Shown here one piece after another: positions 18,069 through 26,167 of a DNA stretch of 64,000 nt (position 1 is its first letter; each line of letters begins with the position of its first letter). The stretch is from positions 1 to 64,000 of the forward strand of contig CAJUTB010000010.1 of NCBI GenBank assembly GCA_910589315.1, read 5' to 3'. Made by a program: the position numbers and the translations under genes. The stretch comes from an uncultured Oscillibacter sp. GTDB lineage: Bacteria > Bacillota > Clostridia > Oscillospirales > Oscillospiraceae. The notes under the pieces are model-generated. The model was not told the origin of the DNA. It searched no databases and saw only the letters and a program-made list of their open reading frames with translations.

Positions 18069-19510
18069 AGGGGATTTCCTCCTTCCATGCGGCTCAGGCG
18101 GGGCCAGCGAACCGTAAAGATGGAACCGCCGCCGGGACGGTTCGCGGCCTCTACCGTGCCGCCCCGGCGTTTCACGGTGTCGCTGACGATGGAAAGACCC
18201 AGACCGGTGCCGCCTGCCGCACGGGACCGGGCTTTGTCCACCCGGTAAAAGCGTTCAAAAATACGTGGGAGGTCGGCTTCGGGAATTCCAACGCCGTTAT
18301 CGGCTACGGACAGCATAACCTGATCTCCCTCCAGCCCCAGAGAGACTTGCACAAACCCGCCTGCGGAGGAGTATTTGACGGCGTTGTCCGTCAGGTTGTA
18401 AATTACCTGATGAATCTCGTCCCTTGTGGCCAGAACGGTACAGCCCTCGGCGGCGGAATAGGTGAGATCGACGCCTTTTTCCTGGGCGACAAGGCTCATC
18501 ATACGCATAACCTGTTCCAAAACCGGGAGGACATCCACGTCCGTCGTGGGTTCCAAAATGCCGTTATCCAGGCGGGTGAGGCGGAGGAGGTCTTCGGTGA
18601 TGCGGGAGAGCCGTTCCGCCTCGCGGCCAATATCGGAGACAAATTCCCGTGTGGTATCCAGGTCGATGTTTTCCGTTTGCAGGATGGAGTCGGAGAGGAG
18701 GCGGATGGCGGCAAGGGGGGTTTTCAATTCGTGAGAGGCGTCGGAGACAAAGCGGCGGCGGGCCGTCTCTGTGGTTTGGAGACGGTCGGTGAGACTGTTG
18801 AATTCCTCGCCAATCTGGGCAATTTCGTCCCGGCCCCGGATTTCGGCGCGGTGGCTGTACGCGCCTTCCCGAACTTCCCGGATGGCTGTCAGAAGGAGTC
18901 CGATCTTTTGTGTCAGAGCTTTGGAGAGGATCAGACTCAAAACCATAACCACTGCGCCGGTTACGGCGGAAATGCGCAGAAGATTGCTTTGCAGGTTGGA
19001 GAGCAGGACGGCCTGTTCGGTGTCGTATTCGTAGGCATAAACCGCGCCGATGATCTGATTCTGATACAAAACCGGCGAGGCGGCGCGGCTGCGGAAGGCT
19101 CCGCCCTGATAGGTGCAGCTGGATGCGTCCAGTCCCATGAGAGCCTGGACGATTTCGGCAAACAGTGCGTAATCACCTACGGCGCTGCCGGTCTCGCGGG
19201 AGTCGTACAGCACCAAACCGGCGCCGTCCGTCACCATAATGCGGGAAAAGGTGGTTTCCTGGGTGATCGCCATGGCGTTGGCGACATTTTCTTCCGTGAG
19301 ACGGTCCAGGCCGGAGAGGGAGTTGATCATGACAGAAATGCCGCTTTGCATGGTGGCGGTCTTGGAGCGGAATACCAAATCCTCCGACGCCAGAAGGGGA
19401 TAGGTATTCAACAGAAGAAGAACGCCGACGATGACCAAAATGTAACTCAGCCCAAACCGAAACTGAAGGCTGTCCCACAGGGTTCGCTTATTCTTTGAAA
19501 TAATAACCAA
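18065..19510 (-). CDS. Sensor histidine kinase, HAMP type
   Basis: This 481-residue membrane kinase has TM1 (about 21-38), an extracytoplasmic domain (40-175), TM2 (180-200), HAMP (195-250), HisKA with phospho-accepting H260 in SDASHELKTPL, and a HATPase_c domain with NAVKYS, DNGVGIP and GTGLGLSIV. The proposed start is TTG at 19508-19510, inside the response-regulator gene; there is no in-frame ATG nearby, so the exact start is uncertain. It overlaps its regulator by 23 bp and the GerMN lipoprotein by 4 bp. The layout resembles PhoR/MtrB-type cell-envelope kinases. Confidence 0.93.
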   Translation of the reverse strand: MVIISKNKRTLWDSLQFRFGLSYILVIVGVLLLLNTYPLLASEDLVFRSKTATMQSGISVMINSLSGLDRLTEENVANAMAITQETTFSRIMVTDGAGLVLYDSRETGSAVGDYALFAEIVQALMGLDASSCTYQGGAFRSRAASPVLYQNQIIGAVYAYEYDTEQAVLLSNLQSNLLRISAVTGAVVMVLSLILSKALTQKIGLLLTAIREVREGAYSHRAEIRGRDEIAQIGEEFNSLTDRLQTTETARRRFVSDASHELKTPLAAIRLLSDSILQTENIDLDTTREFVSDIGREAERLSRITEDLLRLTRLDNGILEPTTDVDVLPVLEQVMRMMSLVAQEKGVDLTYSAAEGCTVLATRDEIHQVIYNLTDNAVKYSSAGGFVQVSLGLEGDQVMLSVADNGVGIPEADLPRIFERFYRVDKARSRAAGGTGLGLSIVSDTVKRRGGTVEAANRPGGGSIFTVRWPRLSRMEGGNPL

Positions 19511-20165
19511 CTCCCCACTTGGTCATGATATGGTCCGGTTCCGCCGGGTTCTGCTCCAGCTTCTCCCGGAGACGGCGGATGTGAACGTCTACGGTGCGGT
19601 AATCCCCTGCGTAACTGTATCCCCAGACAACATTCATCAGATTTTCCCGGCTGTACACACGACGGGGGTTGCGCATGAGGAGTTCGATGAGATCGTATTC
19701 CTTCGCGGTAAGGTCGACGGTTTCTCCGTCCCGGACGGCGACGCGGGCTTCCATATCCAAAGAGAGACCGCCGGCGGTCAAAATGCTTCCGCGGGTGCGC
19801 TGGACGCCGGCAGCCCGGCGGAGAAGGGCGCGGACACGGGCTTTCAATTCCAAAATATTAAAGGGCTTCGTCAAATAATCATCTGCGCCGCACTCGAAGC
19901 CCATCAGCTTATCCGCGTCCTCACTCTTGGCGGTAAGCATAATAACCGGAACGTTGGAAAACTCCCGGATACGCATACAGGCTTCCAAACCGTCCAACTC
20001 CGGCATCATTAGATCCAGGATGATCAGATCAAAATGTCCTTCCCGCGCAAGGTCCACGGCCGCTGCGCCGTCGTAGGCGCATTCCACCTCATACCCCTCG
20101 TTTTCCAGATTGAATTTCATCCCTTTTACCAGGGTGCGCTCGTCGTCTACTACCAATATTTTCAT
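19488..20165 (-). CDS. OmpR/PhoB-family response regulator
   Basis: The 225-residue protein has a receiver domain (D7, D8, phosphorylated D51, and K102 in YLTKPF) and a C-terminal winged-helix DNA-binding domain (about 130-225) with the RRVYSRENLMNVVWGY and RTVDVHIRRLREKLE signatures. It is the cognate regulator of the kinase that follows. Its ATG overlaps the stop of the upstream HhH gene by 4 bp. The target genes are unknown; the convergent/divergent neighbour dacF is a candidate because such systems often control wall enzymes. Confidence 0.95.
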   Translation of the reverse strand: MKILVVDDERTLVKGMKFNLENEGYEVECAYDGAAAVDLAREGHFDLIILDLMMPELDGLEACMRIREFSNVPVIMLTAKSEDADKLMGFECGADDYLTKPFNILELKARVRALLRRAAGVQRTRGSILTAGGLSLDMEARVAVRDGETVDLTAKEYDLIELLMRNPRRVYSRENLMNVVWGYSYAGDYRTVDVHIRRLREKLEQNPAEPDHIMTKWGVGYYFKE

Positions 20166-20539
20166 TCCTTGGGTTCCTCCACTGTTACAAGTCCTTCCAA
20201 ATCCGCGAGCTTGAATTCGCCAATGCCAGAGACATTCGTCAGCGCGTCAACCGTTTGGAAGGGGCCGTTTTGTGCGCGATACTCTACAATCCGCCGGGCC
20301 AGAGCTTCTCCAATACCCGGCAGAGCGGTCAGTTCTTCGATGGTTGCGGTGTTCAGATTCAGGGGCGTGATATCCGGCTGGATGGTTTCCGAAGGAACGG
20401 TAAACTCAACTTCCATGCCGGAGGGACCCTCCATGGCGGCGCGGTCGCGGAGGTGGAGCGTGAGCAAGAGACAGAGAAACAGTGCGGTGAGGGCGAGGAG
20501 AAGATATTCTGCCCGGGCGATTTTTCTTTGAGGGTCCAC
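20162..20539 (-). CDS. ComEA-like helix-hairpin-helix membrane protein
   Basis: The 125-residue protein has one N-terminal membrane segment (about 12-29), a short linker and two helix-hairpin-helix motifs (LNLNTATIEELTALPGIG and VSGIGEFKLADLEGL), as in the DNA-binding part of ComEA. It lacks the N-terminal SLBB domain of full ComEA (about 200 aa), so it is a short version. The start codon is GTG with AAGGAAG upstream. It should bind DNA at the outer membrane surface, perhaps in DNA uptake. Its placement as first gene of a two-component operon is unusual. Confidence 0.85.
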   Translation of the reverse strand: MDPQRKIARAEYLLLALTALFLCLLLTLHLRDRAAMEGPSGMEVEFTVPSETIQPDITPLNLNTATIEELTALPGIGEALARRIVEYRAQNGPFQTVDALTNVSGIGEFKLADLEGLVTVEEPKE

Positions 20540-20582
20540 GGTTGCACTTCCTTATTTTTTTTGGTATACTTGTTAAAAGTTT

Positions 20583-20652
20583 CGCCCGCCTTTACAAAGG
20601 CGGCGGGGTGCGGGGCGGGGCCCCGCGCCGGAGCTTGAGGCGGGAGCCTCAA
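20583..20652. repeat. Three adjacent GC-rich hairpins
   Basis: Three perfect inverted repeats follow each other: CCGCCTTT/AAAGGCGG (20586-20603), GCGGGG/CCCCGC (20610-20626) and TTGAGGC/GCCTCAA (20635-20652). The block lies between divergent genes and resembles an intergenic repeat element rather than a terminator, because no T run follows. Confidence 0.6.
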
Positions 20653-20704
20653 AAAAGCAGGGTGACGGACAAGCATAGTATAACATACTTTATGGGGGAT
20701 GGAT

Positions 20705-22066
20705 ATGAAAACAAGACGCTTTTTTTCCATTTTTTTTGCAGCGGTCCTGACGCTGAGCCTGTGGACGGTCCCGGCAGGGGCGGCGGAGGCCCCGGACGTG
20801 CAGGCAAAAGCGGCGTTGGTGGTGGATGAAAAGACGGGGACGATAGTGTATGCCAAAAACGAACATCAGGAGATGTACCCGGCCAGTCTGACGAAGATTA
20901 TGACGGCTCTGCTGGTGCTGCGGGCGGTCGAAGCGGGAGAGCTTTCGCTGAATGAGGAAATCACAGTGACGGCGACCGCCATGGAAGGGCTGTCGGTGGA
21001 CGGAAGCACGGCGGGAATTGAAGCGGGCGAAGTGATGACGGTGGAAAACCTGCTGTACTGTATGCTGGTGGTCTCGGCCAACGAGGCGTGCAATATTCTC
21101 GGCGAACGGGTTTCGGGTTCCGTGAGCGGATTTGTGGAGGCGATGAATGCGGAGGCAAAGGAGCTGGGCTGCGAAAACACTCACTTTATGAATCCCCATG
21201 GGCTGCATGATGACCAACATTATTCCTCTGCCTGGGATTTGTACCTGATTACAAAAGCCGCGATGGAATTTCCGATGTTTATGACCATCTGCGACACGGC
21301 GGCCATCACGATTCCGGCCACCAATCTTTCGCCGGAACGGTCTTTGCGAAACACCAATTATTTAATCTCCGGGCGGTCCAAGGATTACCTGAATCCGGAT
21401 GCGCACGGGATTAAAACCGGTTCCCACTCCCAGGCGGGACACTGCCTGGTTTCGTCGGCGCGGCGGGGGAGTCTGGGCTTTATCAGCGTGGTTTTGGGAA
21501 CGGAACGAATTAAGCGGGACGACGGTATTTGGTGGACATACAGTTTTGGGGAGACAAACCGGCTGTTTGACTGGGCGTTTTCCAATTTTGTCTATCAAAC
21601 CGTTTTGGATGAGTCGGACGTTGCGGGAGAAGCGCCGGTGTCGCTTTCCCAGGAAGACCATGTGACGCTGCGGCCTGCGGAGGCGGTGGAAATTCTGGCA
21701 CCGCGGGACCTGGACCCGGAGAGCATCGAAAAAGTAATCACGCTGGATACGGACCCGGCAGAGGCCCCGATTGCCGAGGGGGACAAGCTGGGAACGCTGT
21801 CGGTGCGGGTTGACGGGAAAGAACAGGCGAGCGTAGACCTGCTGGCGTACACCGACGTGGAAGCGTCGCGGCTTCTAGTGCTCTGGCGGGATATCAAGGA
21901 CTTTTTTGCAAAAACCCATGTGAAAATTGCGACGGGCGTTGCGGCGGTTCTGGTTGCGCTGTTCGGCGTATGGAAAGCGGTTTTCAGCAAACGGCGTTAC
22001 CGGTACGGCAAGAGCGTCGGGTCCGGGAGGTCCCGGAACGGCTACCGGGGACGCAGGGGGCGTTAA
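20705..22066 (+). CDS. dacF: D-alanyl-D-alanine carboxypeptidase (DacF type)
   Basis: This 453-residue secreted/membrane serine peptidase trims the terminal D-Ala of peptidoglycan stem peptides. It has a signal peptide (cleavage near AGAAEA, about 26-28), the catalytic SxxK S61-LTK64, the SAN triad 124-126 and KTG 237-239. A C-terminal beta domain and an amphipathic/transmembrane tail (VAAVLVALFGVWKAVF, about 415-435) follow, then a basic end rich in Arg and Gly. The start at 20705 has GGGGG at proper spacing; the ATG at 20699 touches it. It is divergent from the two-component operon. Confidence 0.93.
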   Translation: MKTRRFFSIFFAAVLTLSLWTVPAGAAEAPDVQAKAALVVDEKTGTIVYAKNEHQEMYPASLTKIMTALLVLRAVEAGELSLNEEITVTATAMEGLSVDGSTAGIEAGEVMTVENLLYCMLVVSANEACNILGERVSGSVSGFVEAMNAEAKELGCENTHFMNPHGLHDDQHYSSAWDLYLITKAAMEFPMFMTICDTAAITIPATNLSPERSLRNTNYLISGRSKDYLNPDAHGIKTGSHSQAGHCLVSSARRGSLGFISVVLGTERIKRDDGIWWTYSFGETNRLFDWAFSNFVYQTVLDESDVAGEAPVSLSQEDHVTLRPAEAVEILAPRDLDPESIEKVITLDTDPAEAPIAEGDKLGTLSVRVDGKEQASVDLLAYTDVEASRLLVLWRDIKDFFAKTHVKIATGVAAVLVALFGVWKAVFSKRRYRYGKSVGSGRSRNGYRGRRGR

Positions 22067-22177
22067 GAATTCCGGCGGCGTTTTCGGGCTGGGAGTCTGC
22101 TATTGATGAGCTGCGCGGCGGCTATATCAATCCTTTTTATATTCCGGTTTTCCGGAGAGCCGGAAGTCCGCCGGATA

Positions 22178-22207
22178 AAGCGGCCGCCGTATAAAACGGC
22201 GGCCGCT
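22178..22207 (+). terminator. Strong hairpin after dacF
   Basis: AGCGGCCGCCGT and ACGGCGGCCGCT form a 12-bp stem with a five-base loop. The T run is short, so termination is likely but not certain. Confidence 0.6.
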
Positions 22208-22246
22208 GCTTTGCGGGGCGGAAAAGGGGACTTTGCGAATCAGGCG

Positions 22247-22275
22247 TTGACATCGGGAAAACAACTACTTACAAT
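22247..22275 (+). promoter_or_regulatory. Sigma-A promoter of the sigma-54 activator gene
   Basis: TTGACA (22247-22252), a 17-base spacer and TACAAT (22270-22275), 39 bases before the start. It implies that the activator itself is made by the housekeeping polymerase. Confidence 0.7.
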
Positions 22276-22313
22276 AGAGTTGGAAGAAGTAAGGGCAAAA
22301 GAGGGGGATTCTC

Positions 22314-23696
22314 ATGGAAGCGAAAGACCGGAAGCCGAAAATTGCGGCAGATATCCTGTGGGAAACCATGCTGTCCGCTACGGACGAGCTGCTGGTTGTC
22401 GTCAACAAAGAAGGGCATATTGAGGCACTTTCCAGCGCGTATGCCGAGTTCCTGAACGTGGACCAGAAAAAGGTGGTGGGACTTCATGTGCGGGATGTTA
22501 TTGAAAACACCCGGATGGATGTGGTGATTCAGACCGGCGTGGCGGAACTGGGCGAGTTCCAGAGCATCAAGGGCCGGAAGATGATCGCTTCCCGGATACC
22601 GATTGTGAAGGATGGGAAAATCATCGGGGCCTTTGGCCGGGTGCTGTTCCGCAACACCGAGGACCTGCGAACCCTGTATGAGAAGATGAACGCCATGGAG
22701 CGGGAGCTGAATTCCTACAAAAAAGCCTACGGGAAGATCAACGCCGCCCGGTATAACATCAATGACATTGTAGGCAACTGCACGGTGATGCTGGGGTTGA
22801 AGGAAGCGGCCAAAAAGGTGGCGAAGACCAATTCCAGCGTTTTGATTCTGGGAGAGAGCGGCACCGGCAAGGAGTTATTTGCTCACTCCATTCACCAGGC
22901 CAGTCCGCGGAAAAACGCGCCGTTTATTACGGTAAACTGCGGTACGCTGCCGGAGGATCTGATCGAATCGGAGCTGTTCGGCTATGAGGGCGGTTCCTTC
23001 ACTGGCGCAAAGCGGGAGGGAAAACAGGGCTTGTTCCAGGCCGCCGAGGGCGGTACTATCTTTCTGGACGAGATCGGAGACCTGCCTCTTTCCATGCAGG
23101 TAAAGCTGCTGCGGGTGTTGCAGGAGAAAGAGGTCCAGCGGATCGGGTCCAACGTGCGGGAGCCGGTAAACGTGCGGGTTCTGGCGGCGACGAACCGGGA
23201 TTTGTATGAAATGGTACGGGAGGGGAAGTTCCGCCCGGACCTTTACTACCGCCTGAACGTGGTGACGCTGTACATACCGGCCCTCCGGGAGCGGCGGGAG
23301 GACATTCCGCTGCTGGCGAAGTCACTGGTGGAAAAATTCGCCAAACGAGAGGGCGTGGCCGTGGAGGGCATCACGAAAGCGGCCATGGACTGCCTGACCA
23401 GCTACGACTGGCGGGGCAATGTGCGGGAGATGGAAAACGCTCTGGAACGTGCCATTAACTTTGTGGGCAAGGACCGCTGGATTCAGGTGGAACACCTGCC
23501 GGTTTCCATCACCGGGGCGCACCCGGGGGCCTACCAGAAGGGCGGCGATTTGAAAGAGATCGTGGCGGAGGCGGAGCGTCAGGCGATTGTAGATACGCTG
23601 CTTCAGTGCCGGAACTCCAAGAGCACCGCCGCCAAGAAACTGGGCATCAGCCGGACAACTCTGTATGAAAAAATGTTAAAATACGGAATTACTTGA
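22314..23696 (+). CDS. Sigma-54-dependent transcriptional activator with PAS domain
   Basis: The 460-residue activator has an N-terminal PAS domain (about 15-120), a short coiled linker, an AAA+ domain and a Fis-type HTH at the C-terminus (TAAKKLGISRTTLYEKMLKY). The AAA+ domain has Walker A GESGTGKE (180-187), Walker B GGTIFLDEIG (246-255) and the sigma-54 contact loop GSFTGA (227-232); the usual GAFTGA Ala is Ser, a tolerated variant. GAGGGGG precedes the ATG. The PAS domain probably senses a small ligand. It lies directly upstream of a perfect -24/-12 promoter and two matching dyads, so it almost certainly controls the hydroxybutyrate operon, as AtoC controls atoDAEB. Confidence 0.95.
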   Translation: MEAKDRKPKIAADILWETMLSATDELLVVVNKEGHIEALSSAYAEFLNVDQKKVVGLHVRDVIENTRMDVVIQTGVAELGEFQSIKGRKMIASRIPIVKDGKIIGAFGRVLFRNTEDLRTLYEKMNAMERELNSYKKAYGKINAARYNINDIVGNCTVMLGLKEAAKKVAKTNSSVLILGESGTGKELFAHSIHQASPRKNAPFITVNCGTLPEDLIESELFGYEGGSFTGAKREGKQGLFQAAEGGTIFLDEIGDLPLSMQVKLLRVLQEKEVQRIGSNVREPVNVRVLAATNRDLYEMVREGKFRPDLYYRLNVVTLYIPALRERREDIPLLAKSLVEKFAKREGVAVEGITKAAMDCLTSYDWRGNVREMENALERAINFVGKDRWIQVEHLPVSITGAHPGAYQKGGDLKEIVAEAERQAIVDTLLQCRNSKSTAAKKLGISRTTLYEKMLKYGIT

Positions 23697-23722
23697 AGCG
23701 TGCGCCAACAGGCAGAGGTGTA

Positions 23723-23773
23723 CGGGTATCCGGACGGAATTCTGAGGTTTCTTGTGGAATGTTCGGATATCTG
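23723..23773 (+). promoter_or_regulatory. Paired upstream activator sites
   Basis: CGGGTATCCG (23723-23732) and CGGATATCTG (23764-23773) share the near-palindromic core CGGRTATCYG, with centres 41 bp apart (four helical turns) and 155-205 bp before the -24 element. Their position and symmetry fit binding sites for the Fis-type HTH of the adjacent activator. Confidence 0.65.
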
Positions 23774-23806
23774 AACGGATTTATGTCAAATTTTACGGAA
23801 ATGTCT

Positions 23807-23856
23807 GAAAATCCTTTCACTTTTTTGCGTGAAATGCAAAAAAGTGGAGGGATTTC
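23807..23856 (+). terminator. Long hairpin between activator sites and promoter
   Basis: CACTTTTTTGC and GCAAAAAAGTG form an 11-bp core stem, extended by AAATCC/GGATTT pairs. It probably ends the activator transcript before the sigma-54 promoter. Confidence 0.55.
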
Positions 23857-23925
23857 GTTTTCCGTCCGAAGAAGTGGGATTTCCAATCCCTTGCAAACAG
23901 GGCAGTTTTCACAGTTTACAAAAGT

Positions 23926-23941
23926 TGGCACGGAATTTGCT
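23926..23941 (+). promoter_or_regulatory. Sigma-54 (-24/-12) promoter
   Basis: The site reads TGGCACG, four bases, TTGCT, matching the sigma-54 consensus TGGCACGNNNNTTGCW at every defined base. GG and GC are 12 bp apart. Transcription should begin near 23952, leaving a leader of about 88 bases before the first gene of the operon. Confidence 0.92.
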
Positions 23942-24039
23942 TGTATAAAATGGCAAGCACATACCGCTGTCCTGCGGCGGTATAGCAGTCCCCATGCTCA
24001 TTTGGTGCAATATACATCAAAAACAAGGAGGAACCCAGT

Positions 24040-24801
24040 ATGCTGAAAGACAAAGTCGCAATCGTTACCGGGTCAGCCAGCGGAATCGGATTCGCTACCG
24101 CGAAGGGTCTTGCGGAGGAAGGCGTCAAGGTCGTCATGGGCGACTTTAACGAGGCGCTTCTGAAAGAGTCAGCCGCGAAAGTCGGCGCGCTGCCGGTGGT
24201 GGCGGACTTGAGCAAGCGCGAGAGCTGCCGCAACCTGGTGGATGCCACTATGGAAAAATATGGCCGTGTGGACATCCTGTGCAACATTGCCGGTATCCAG
24301 AACGTGGCCCCTATCGTGGACTTCCCCGAAGATAAGTGGGACACCATCATTTCCCTGATGCTTACCGCTCCGTTCCTGCTGACCAAATACTGCTGGAATT
24401 CCATGAAGGAAAACGGCTGGGGCCGTATCATCAACCTGAACTCCATCCACGGCCTGGTGGCCTCCGAGTTCAAATCCGCCTATGTCTCCGCCAAGCACGG
24501 CCTCATGGGCCTGACCAAGTGCGCCGGCCTGGAAGGCGGCCCCTATGGCATCACCGTCAACTCCATCTGCCCCGCTTACGTCCGTACGCCGCTGGTTGAC
24601 AAGCAGATCGCCGACCAGGCCAAGACCCACGGCATCAGCGAGGAAGAAGTTGTGGGCAAGATCATGCTGCAAAAGGCCGCCATCAAGAAGCTGCTGGACC
24701 CCTCCGACGTGGCCGAGGTTGTCAAGTTCCTCTGCTCCGACGCCGCCTCCGGCATCACCGGTTCCGCCATTCCCATTGACGGCGGCTGGACTGCGGGCTG
24801 A
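24040..24801 (+). CDS. bdhA: 3-hydroxybutyrate dehydrogenase (SDR family)
   Basis: The 253-residue short-chain dehydrogenase oxidises D-3-hydroxybutyrate to acetoacetate with NAD+. It has the cofactor motif TGSASGIG (10-17), NIAG (82-85), catalytic S135, Y148 and K152, and the stretch SIHGLVASEFKSAYVSAKHG that is typical of D-3-hydroxybutyrate dehydrogenases, with the matching ICPAYVRTPLV further on. AAGGAGG precedes the ATG. It is first in a sigma-54-driven operon with a CoA-transferase, a hydroxyacyl-CoA dehydrogenase and a permease, which supports the substrate; a related beta-hydroxy acid is possible. Confidence 0.9.
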   Translation: MLKDKVAIVTGSASGIGFATAKGLAEEGVKVVMGDFNEALLKESAAKVGALPVVADLSKRESCRNLVDATMEKYGRVDILCNIAGIQNVAPIVDFPEDKWDTIISLMLTAPFLLTKYCWNSMKENGWGRIINLNSIHGLVASEFKSAYVSAKHGLMGLTKCAGLEGGPYGITVNSICPAYVRTPLVDKQIADQAKTHGISEEEVVGKIMLQKAAIKKLLDPSDVAEVVKFLCSDAASGITGSAIPIDGGWTAG

Positions 24802-24833
24802 TTTGTCTGAGATGAAGGGAGTAACGAAACGAT

Positions 24834-25523
24834 ATGATCAATAAAATGAGAACCGCTCAAGAGGCGGTTGCAGGGATCCAGGACGGTATGACCATTATGG
24901 TCGGCGGCTTCCTGGGCACCGGTACGCCGGAGATTCTGATTGACGCTCTGGTTGAAAAGGGCGTGAAGCATCTGACCGTCATCGCCAACGACGGCGGCCT
25001 TCCCGCCTCCGTCACCGGCACGACGGACCGCGGCGTGGCCAAGCTGCTCTCTGCCGGTATGGTGGACAAGATGATCGCCTCTCACGTGGGCATGAATCCC
25101 ATCATCGGCAAGGGCATGAACGAGGGGACGCTGGAATGCACCCTGGTTCCCCAGGGCTCCCTGGCGGAGAAGATCCGCGCCGCTGGCGCGGGCCTGGGCG
25201 GCGTGCTGACCCCCACCGGCGTGGGCACCATCATTGCCGACGGCAAGGAAACCCTCACCATCGAGGGCAAACAGTACCTGCTGGAACTGCCGCTCCACGC
25301 GGATTACGCCCTCTGCCGGGCCAGCATCTGCGACAAGTTCGGCAACTTCAGCTGCTATAAGGCGACCAAGAACTTCAACCACGTTATGGCCATGGCCGCG
25401 GATACGGTCATCCTCGGTGCGGAGAAGGTCGTGGAAATCGGCGAGGTGGACGTGGATACCTTCACCACTGCCGGCGTGTATGTCAATTATATTGTAGGAG
25501 GTGAGCAGCCTTGGCAGATCTGA
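24834..25523 (+). CDS. atoD: Acetoacetate/butyrate CoA-transferase, alpha subunit
   Basis: The 229-residue protein is the A subunit of a class I (family I) 3-oxoacid CoA-transferase, with the glycine-rich VGGFLGTGTPEIL loop near residue 23, LVPQGSLAEKIRAAGAGLGG and the FxTPTGVGT-like LTPTGVGT motif. With the B subunit it moves CoA from an acyl-CoA (acetyl-, butyryl- or succinyl-CoA) to acetoacetate. It starts 32 bp after bdhA and overlaps the B subunit gene by 13 bp. The CoA donor cannot be deduced. Confidence 0.92.
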   Translation: MINKMRTAQEAVAGIQDGMTIMVGGFLGTGTPEILIDALVEKGVKHLTVIANDGGLPASVTGTTDRGVAKLLSAGMVDKMIASHVGMNPIIGKGMNEGTLECTLVPQGSLAEKIRAAGAGLGGVLTPTGVGTIIADGKETLTIEGKQYLLELPLHADYALCRASICDKFGNFSCYKATKNFNHVMAMAADTVILGAEKVVEIGEVDVDTFTTAGVYVNYIVGGEQPWQI

Positions 25524-26167
25524 AAATGAGAATCGCCAAACGGGCGGCGAAAGAATTTAAGGACGGCGATATCGCCAATCTGGGCATCGGCCTGCCCACC
25601 ATGGTTGCCAACTGCCTGCCGGAAGGCGTAAGCATCGTTCTGCACTCCGAAAACGGCTTTACCGGCCTGCTGGGCGCACCCGAAAAGGGAAAGGAAGACG
25701 TAGACGTCATCAACTCCGGCGGCGCGTATGTTACATATGCTCCTTACGCCAATTTCTTCGGCTCGGAGGAGAGCTTCTCCATCATCCGCGGCGGCCACGT
25801 GGACGCAACCGTCCTGGGCGCGATGGAAGTGGATGAGAAGGGCAACATTGCCAACTGGATCATCCCCGGCAAGATGGTCGCGGGCATGGGCGGCGCGATG
25901 GACCTGGTGGTTGGCGCGCGGAAGGTGATCGTAGCGATGCTGCACACCCAGAAGGGAGCCCACAAGATCCTGAAGGAATGCACCCTGCCCCTCACCGCCG
26001 TCGGCGTGGTGAATATGATCATCACGGAGATGGGCGTGATGGAAGTGACTCCGGAAGGCATCGTTCTGAAGGAACTGCATCCGGATTTCACCCTGGACGA
26101 CATCAAGGCCGCTACCGGCTGTGAACTGATCATCAGTCCCGATCTGAAGAAGATGGAGGAAGAATAA
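25511..26167 (+). CDS. atoA: Acetoacetate/butyrate CoA-transferase, beta subunit
   Basis: The 218-residue B subunit carries the catalytic Glu that forms the glutamyl-CoA intermediate, E47 in HSENGF, and the family loop GLPTMVANCLP. The start is TTG at 25511, supported by AGGAGGTG 6 bases upstream and by the conserved ADLKMRIAKRAAKE beginning. It overlaps the A subunit by 13 bp and shares one base with the next gene (TAATG), so subunit stoichiometry is likely kept by translational coupling. Confidence 0.92.
   Translation: MADLKMRIAKRAAKEFKDGDIANLGIGLPTMVANCLPEGVSIVLHSENGFTGLLGAPEKGKEDVDVINSGGAYVTYAPYANFFGSEESFSIIRGGHVDATVLGAMEVDEKGNIANWIIPGKMVAGMGGAMDLVVGARKVIVAMLHTQKGAHKILKECTLPLTAVGVVNMIITEMGVMEVTPEGIVLKELHPDFTLDDIKAATGCELIISPDLKKMEEE

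Noticed and set aside
18347..19498. A 383-codon plus-strand frame opposite the sensor kinase
   Set aside because: No recognisable protein; the minus-strand kinase has all expected motifs.
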